Below are positions 58,361-64,000 of a DNA stretch of 64,000 nt, in pieces. Both the position numbers and the translations under genes were made by a program. The number at the start of each line of letters is the position of its first letter. The first letter of the stretch is position 1. The notes under the pieces are model-generated. The model made no database searches and had not been told where the DNA came from. It was given only the letters and a program-made list of their open reading frames with translations. Source of the DNA: Gonapodya prolifera JEL478 (taxonomy: Eukaryota > Monoblepharomycota > Monoblepharidomycetes > Monoblepharidales > Gonapodyaceae); NCBI GenBank assembly GCA_001574975.1, contig KQ965732.1:558001-622000 (forward strand). The letters are read 5' to 3'.

Positions 58361-61011
58361 ATGAGCGACGCAGAACAAGGCACAGATCAGAGCACCGCTG
58401 CGCTGGAAAAGAAAGAGGATACCGTCGTCGCGGTGACAACGCCACCGGGGGCAACGTTCACTGTGGCGTCAATGTCCCTCATCAGTGGGTGCACTGTGTT
58501 CGTATTTTGTTAGGTGACTGGTGGTGCCTAACCCATCTCCCGAACCTCCACACGCAGTGGTATGTGATTGCCTTCCCGTCCCTTTCTTCTCCCCCTTCTA
58601 TCCCCTTACTTGTCCTTGCGAAAAGGCAATTGCGACTCTCTGCTCCACTCTTGTCGGTGAGTCGGGTGCTTCCCCTGGGCTCTCGTTAGTTGGTTCGTCA
58701 CTCACCAAAACTTTAAAAAACATACACAGCTCAGATGCTTCCGACAGTCGCCAGAGAACTAGACGGGCAATCTAATTACGCTTGGGTGGGGTCGGGGTAC
58801 TTATTGTCAAGTGAGCACGGTTTGCCATTTTGTATCCGTAAACTTTCTCACACCCATCCCTCCTGTAGGCACTGCCCTCTCACCTGCCTGGGGCTCCCTA
58901 TCAGACATCGTACGTCTTCCTGCCCTGACTCCCTCCATTGCATCCCATTTCATCAAGTCCTCTTCTTCTTCAGTTCGGTCTCAAAATAGTCCTCATATTC
59001 AACATTGTGGAATTCCTCGCATTCACCGCCGTCTGCGGCGCCGCCACATCCATGACCACGCTCATAGTCGGGCGAATATTGCAGGGCATCGGGGGCGGTG
59101 CCATTATTGCGCTGTCGTTTGTTGTTATTGGTGAAGTCAGTGAGTGTCGTCGCATTTATGTGTCAGAAGGTCGGAATTAGATCCTGTGACTCAGATGTTT
59201 GCGGGTGAAAGGTGATGAGTGGGACTTGAAATGGACAGAGGAACGCATTACGGAGCGCTGTACACACCACTGGTTGTTGATCCCCGGAGTCCTGCTAATC
59301 GCAATTCTTCGCCACGTTAAGTCCCACCCTCCGAGCTTGGAAAATATACTGGCATTCTTGGCGCAATTGCCGGGTCTACTGCCGCTGTCGGTGTGAGTAT
59401 CATGCAGCTTTGCATTTCAATTTTGAAATTCATTTATTCAACGCACTCACCGAACCCGCAAACAAAAACAGCCATTGATCGGAGGCGTCATCGTGGACCA
59501 ACTCAACTGGCGCTGGGGCTTCTATATCGTGCTTCCATTCGGCGGACTCGCCCTCCTTGGCGCCATCTTCGGCGTCAAAGTCGCACCCCCCAAGGGCACG
59601 ATCCGGGACCAAATACTGCGCGTGGACTACATCGGTCTTGTCCTGCTCACCGGCGCATGCACAGCTCTAATGCTCGCCCTGTCTTGGGGTGGGACGACCT
59701 ACGCCTGGGCCAGTGGAGAGGTCATTGGGTGCTTCGTCGTGGCTTTTGCCGTCCTGGCGGCCTTCTCATGGTGGGAGGCGAAACATGCCACGGAGCCGAT
59801 CGTGCCGCTACAGCTGTTCATGTCGTGGAACTATGTAGTGGCCGTTGTGTGCTTGTTTTTCGTGGGCTGGGCAGTGTACGGGCTGTCATACTTCATTCCG
59901 GTATTTAGTCCCCTGCCTTTCATCTCGGTTTCTTCGCCCAAACCCAAAGCATACTCTACATAGCTTTACTTCCAAACAGTTCGCGGCATGAGCGCCACTG
60001 ATAGTGGCGTCAACAACCTGCCCTTCACGTGAGCGTCATCCTGAAAGAGTCACCCGGTTTTGCCAACAAACCGCCTCATTCACCCCCCCCCCCCCCAGCG
60101 TTTTCATGATTGTCTTTTCAATGAGTGCAGGCATAATGGTCGCAAAGACAGGGCAGTACCGTTTTATCCCTGCCTTAGGGTTAGCCCTCGTCGCCGTGGG
60201 CATGGGAGTGTTCTATCTTTGGGATACGGATAGCTCCAAAGTACTTGACGTTCTGCCTCAGATCGCAGCCGGAGCAGGCGTAGGGCTCGTTACCAATGTG
60301 GGACAGATGGTTGCGCAAACAAGTACCCCGAGAAAGGTGCGGTGGGGTGGTGGTGGTGGTGGTGGGGGTTGGGAGGGGGTTTGGCGTGTAGAATTGAGGA
60401 TTGACGCTGACGAATTTTGCGTTCCTTGATAGCTTAATGGGCCAGCATCTACCTTCGCCAACTTTGCAAGGCTTCTTGGCGGGTGTGTGAATCTTCCCAC
60501 AGTTTGCCTTCACACGTTCGTACTCACCTTGTATCGCATGCTTGTTTGCTCCTAGTGTGATCGGCATCACCGCATTCCAAACGGTGTTTTCGAATGTGCT
60601 CAGGTCCAAGCTTGCAGATTACTTCACTGCCGTTGCCATTCAGTACCAGCTCACACCCCAGCAACTGGCGGTGAGTACGAAAAGATAAGCCAGTTCGAAC
60701 CCCACGCTCGTTTTACTGAGCCGCCATTCTTGTAGCTCTACAGTGCCTACATCAGCAATCGCTATTCCGCCCAGAGAGCAGACATTTCCTCCATACCCGC
60801 TGACGCGGTCGCCGCTCTCAGTGCGGCTTATTTACAAGCCACTGTCAATGGTTTGCGGCTGTCGTTTATCTCCGGGGCAGCTGTTGTAGCTGTTGGGGCA
60901 GTGCTTGCGATTTTCATCAGGCAGGTGCCATTGAAAAAGACGCTTGATTCCGACGATGAGGAAACGGTTCCGGTAGAAACAAAGCATGTTGAAAGTGAGC
61001 CTGGGAGGTAG
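58361..61011 (+). CDS. MFS transporter, DHA2-type (14 helices)
   Basis: A drug/H+ antiporter-like membrane protein. It starts MSDAEQGTDQSTAALEKKED with a cytoplasmic leader. Recognisable blocks: MLPTVARELDGQSNYAWVGS, ALSPAWGSLSDI (motif A region) joined to FGLKIVLIFNIVEFLAFT, LIVGRILQGIGGGAIIALSF (motif B), ELGKYTGILGAIAGSTAAVG then PLIGGVIVDQLNWRWGFYIVLP (motif C and the DHA2 signature), VDYIGLVLLTGACTALMLAL, VIGCFVVAFAVLAAFSWW, YVVAVVCLFFVGWAVYGLSY, FIPALGLALVAVGMGVFYLW, PQIAAGAGVGLVTNVGQMVAQ and LSFISGAAVVAVGAVLAIFI. About ten exons. The first helix with the usual LDxTIVxTALP is poorly preserved: only the MLPTVAREL end is readable. The exons between 58480 and 58740 are uncertain. Confidence 0.8.
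60341..60379 (+). repeat. G-rich (GGT)n-like run in an MFS intron
   Basis: A run of ggtggt and g tracts just behind the donor after TSTPRK. A tract of about 14 C lies upstream near 60085-60100. Both are simple sequence. Confidence 0.75.
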
Positions 61012-61218
61012 CCATTTGATAGAGAGTAGGAAGAGTAACTTCTGAAGAAAATTCAACCGATGAACAAAAATTTGCAGGCGCACTGATGGCTGGTTGGCCA
61101 AAGTGACGTTCTGCTCCAGCTATTTTTCCGTTGTTCGCAATCAACCGTTCGAAGGGGCTTTGTACCAAACTTCACGAACAGGAACCCATCGACCCTTCCA
61201 CCGGTCTCTCGACCGATC

Positions 61219-62018
61219 ATGAGCACCACGAGGAGCGTTAGGAACTTTGAGGAGAAGCTCACCTCCTCTATCCTTGCCGAAGTTGCCGAATTCGTCCGGT
61301 CAATCAGTGGACTCAAACCTCGCGACACTCTTCTTGCGTTCCAAGCCCAGCTCGAAAGCGCCAGCGTCATGCTGTTCGAGCACATTGTCATACACCTGTA
61401 CGCTGCGGACCCTAGTATGGAAATCTCAAGACTCCCGACCATAATACCGGCCCCCATACGCTTGGTGTGTCGCAGCACGAGCACGTAGCGAGACCGCGAC
61501 TGGGAGCTTCTCGCGTTGATACAAGCTATAACGTGGGGTCTCATGTACGATGACGGGGACGATGCGGCAGTGTCGTCGTTCGTGAAAAACCACAGTATCT
61601 GGGGCTGGTTCAGCGAAGTCTTTGAAAAGAGGTACTCGTTCACCCAATCCGCATCGGGAAGCACCCTGCGTGCAAGCACCCCGCGCGATGTCATCAAGGA
61701 GGCTATTAGCAGTGCCATGCTCATGAGCTCCATGGGTGATGGGAGGTTTTCCGGAATGGAGGGCAGAGGCGCACTCCCTCTCGTGTGCAACATTTTGGGT
61801 GCAAGGTCGTGGAGGAGCCCACCAACGAGTTCGCGAGGGGATGGCAAAAGAATGACAAGTTTCGCCGGATAAAGCCGGAAGAAATGGGTGAGGGGCTCGC
61901 CAATGTTACACTGTGCAAGTGCGGAGGGTGCGGAATCGTGAGGTACTGCGGGGAGGCGTGCCAGAGAAGGGACTGGGCCGAGCATAAAGCATGTTGCCAG
62001 ATCTGGAAGTGGGCATGA
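61219..62018 (+). pseudogene. MYND zinc-finger gene, interrupted
   Basis: It begins MSTTRSVRNFEEKLTSSILA and continues GLKPRDTLLAFQAQLESASV, then RDRDWELLALIQAITWGLMY, SFVKNHSIWGWFSEVFEKRY and DVIKEAISSAMLMSSMGDG. It ends in a MYND finger: LCKCGGCGIVRYCGEACQRRDWAEHKACC. Two breaks separate the parts. There is an in-frame TAG at 61486-61488, and a frame change between about 61770 and 61810. Each break coincides with a GTGTG...AG segment of 23-24 bases whose removal restores the frame, but such introns would be half the length of any other in the window. The second removal also deletes a plausible conserved HFGC segment. I therefore favour a decayed gene. Confidence 0.5.
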
Positions 62019-62524
62019 GTTTTGGGAGGTCAGATAATGGGAGGGTCGGGATGGGCATTTCATTCTTTTTGTGATCTTCATGAGCAACGAGCATTAGTCA
62101 CTCCATTACAAATTACAATACGTTCTTTTCATCGCTTAAAGTGAGATAAACAAGCACAGAGCATGAGTAATATCACGTCATGTTTTACATCTAACCTGAA
62201 CTCCATACATGAACAAAACGCATCCATCGAGCATCCAAACTCACCATTTTCGCCCTCCCAATTGGCGTTGCTGCATGAATCGTCGATCAACGCATGTAAC
62301 GTTCCCAAGGGAAAGGAAGAAGAGGACGAGAGGGAGAGGAGAGAAAAAAGGGCTACCGAGGAGGAACGCCCTTGAGTGGGTGGGCAGGTGAGTGGGGTGT
62401 GAAGGGGCGAAAGGAAACGATAAACCTTGTCGCGGCAAAGTCGGTTAAGAGCGGCTGGGTGGATTGCAGCTTTGGATGCCTCCAGCGATGATCTACAGAA
62501 CGTACTCGTTTGAGATGTCGTCAT
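62019..62524. other. Convergent intergenic region, MYND to zinc-ribbon gene
   Basis: About 500 bases between two converging genes. It is AT-richer, with aaataca and attaaa-like signals. The minus-strand frame at 62129-62524 (about 130 codons) shows no family and is likely chance. Confidence 0.45.
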
Positions 62525-62996
62525 TCAGATTAATATTTTACGCGGCGGCTTCAAGCGGCACTATCGGCAAATGTCACATGGATCCTCAAATATCATGCTC
62601 AGCACTGTGTCGTGAATACCTCATCAAAGTTTTTCGTTTGTTTGCGCCAAAAACGGTGACCGCAGTCAGGGCAAATAAGGGCAACTTGGCACCTCGTACA
62701 CACATCCAATAACAAGTTTTTGTGTCCAGGCATGGTGCTTTTCCTGCATAAGTAGATATTGAATAGATCCACCTTCTTCATCGAGCCTTGGGACCAAAAA
62801 CAACAAAGTTAACCGTTAGCTCACGTGAGACTAAAATCTCCACGATTTTCTCCTTGCTGCTCGTTAGAATAACCAATTGCTGTTGTTCTATTTTTCTTGT
62901 CGGACCGGTCTTGGGGGTTTGAGGACACTGAGTTGGGCGACACCCTTCCCCTCTTCTCTCGCTCGGATCTGGTTCTTCGCCATCGGGATCCACCAT
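62525..62996 (-). CDS. Small zinc-ribbon-like protein, unknown
   Basis: A three-exon model reads MVDPDGEEPDPSERRGEGCR and on to LTSSKEKIVEILVS; then MKKVDLFNIYLCRKSTMPGH and DVCTRCQVALICPDCGHRFWRK; then a short exon ECRLKPPRKILI to the TGA at 62525. The two introns (C|GC at about 62782/62821 and GAG|TGC) are short GT-AG introns. Total about 125 residues. The CTRC...CPDC pairs suggest a zinc ribbon. I recognise no family. The start could lie further upstream. Confidence 0.45.
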
Positions 62997-63310
62997 CGAT
63001 TCAACAGGCTGCTATCTACCCGTTCGTGAGCCGAGGATCCGCGGCCGTTGCCCTCGTCTACTCAACACCACACATATAATCTCCACACGAGCCGAGGAGC
63101 ACGAGGGGTCAAGGAAGCATCGCCGCCAGCGCTCAACTGTACAGAACGATTGTGGATAATATTAGCCGAGTGGGTTGCTTGATGTGTGGATCCCCCGACC
63201 TCTCCAACTAAGCACATGCTTTTCGCTCTCTCTCCTCTCCGTCCTTTTCTGACAGAGCTCCACCGGCCTATACTCACTGCACACTTGTGATGCTTATTGT
63301 AAACTAAGTA
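62997..63310. other. Divergent intergenic region near the right end
   Basis: About 310 bases between two divergent genes, presumably containing both promoters. No other feature seen. Confidence 0.45.
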
Positions 63311-64000
63311 ATGTCTGCATCCCACCAAAACGGTACCACACACACGTTTGCTCGTCGGAGCATCGACCTACCTCTCCCCACGTCTGGCACGGAGGATGGC
63401 ATCACAGGGTACGTCTATCTTTTAAGCTCTCTAGTTAAGTTGCTGGTGTTTCACCAATGTCTCTCCCCGTAGAGTGGTTGGGCGAAAATCGGTCGGGTCG
63501 GTGTTCTCGTCCTTTCCTTTGCCTGCCATTTTCAGGCAAAGACCATCCGCGCAAACGGACGGAAACATTCTATACCCACCTCGGGCGTCTCCGGCGGTTT
63601 CGGACAACAGCTTTACCCCACGAAATTCTCTAGACGAATCTCGAGCTCAGCGCTCGCTTACCAATCCAGATTACGATCAAATTCTTCGCGGCCTTTCGGC
63701 GCAGCCCGATGGGATGCTCCAGCGCCGCTCGAGCACGAAAAGTGCAAACGAGCCTTTGGTGTCTGTTCCTCGGTTGGGTGATCATCAAATCCCCAAGAGT
63801 ACATTGCCACTCGAGTCAAACTATGTCCAACAAGGCTTGAATGGGGCGAATCAACGCACATATGGCCTCTCTCCCGAGAGCTTGTGGAGTGGCCCAGGAG
63901 CACCCGCATCGGGTGCTCAAGAATGGGATGGGTTGTCGAGAAGCACGGGTTATCACGACCCATCAAGAGATTCACTTGATTCAGTGACAACGCTGAATTC
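63311..64000 (+). CDS. Protein of unknown family, N-terminal part only
   Basis: It starts MSASHQNGTTHTFARRSIDL and joins across a short intron (about 63409-63472) to VVGRKSVGSVFSSFPLPAIF. It stays open to the window's end. The visible 200 residues are Ser/Pro/Arg-rich and probably disordered, as in the N-terminal regions of many fungal membrane proteins and signalling proteins. No domain is reached, so no function can be given. Confidence 0.55.

Noticed and set aside
61053-62087. Open frame of 344 codons on the minus strand
   Set aside because: It is antisense to the MYND gene, has no family features, and its length follows from the codon bias of the plus strand.

Overview
The window reads as nuclear DNA of an intron-rich fungus, most likely a zoosporic (chytrid-type) one. 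Most genes are cut by many GT-AG introns of roughly 50-70 bases and are densely packed on both strands, with gaps often under 150 bases. Most products are conserved eukaryotic proteins. The flagellated-fungus assignment rests mainly on a POC1 centriole protein (7988-10407) and a CIBAR1/FAM92-type BAR protein of the ciliary base (42644-44149). Yeasts, moulds and mushrooms, which lack centrioles, do not keep such genes. An EFCAB11-like protein and a WNK kinase fit the same picture. All coordinates and joins were read by eye. I ran no search.

Left part (1-25 kb): end of a TPR immunophilin; WNK kinase (-); twinfilin (-) back-to-back with an MGRN1-type RING ligase (+); EFCAB11-like and POC1 (+); a class III CoA-transferase of SUGCT type (-); a CCCH zinc-finger protein (-); then a redox block of ABM monooxygenase (-), nitronate monooxygenase (+) and peroxiredoxin (+). 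These are followed by a family X DNA polymerase of mu/TdT type, an aldo/keto reductase and an amino acid permease.

Middle (25.8-45 kb): a single-exon 1149-residue apyrase (-); a CaMKI-type kinase (+) with a 25-bp tandem repeat in its last intron; a small presequence-bearing protein (-) divergent from the AAR2 splicing factor (+); a CHD/SNF2 remodeller relic (-) with three in-frame stops and no N-terminal half, ending just behind NAC-alpha (-); a J-domain membrane protein (-) divergent from an Fpg DNA glycosylase (+); the CIBAR-like gene (-); and an Alba protein (+).

Right part (45-64 kb): an ERI2-type exonuclease with a GRF zinc finger, a WIP/verprolin, an alkaline ceramidase (-), a CBS-domain protein (-), a gene-poor stretch of about 2.5 kb with a diverged dispersed repeat, a DHA2-type MFS transporter, an interrupted MYND-finger gene, a small zinc-ribbon protein (-), and the start of a gene that runs off the window.

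The points most worth a second look are the CHD relic, the ciliary genes, the 6-, 13- and 19-base exons of the redox block, the two interruptions of the MYND gene (each also readable as a 23-24 base GT-AG intron), and the very short divergent promoters. I did not find an obvious undescribed multi-gene system; the redox block is the nearest candidate.
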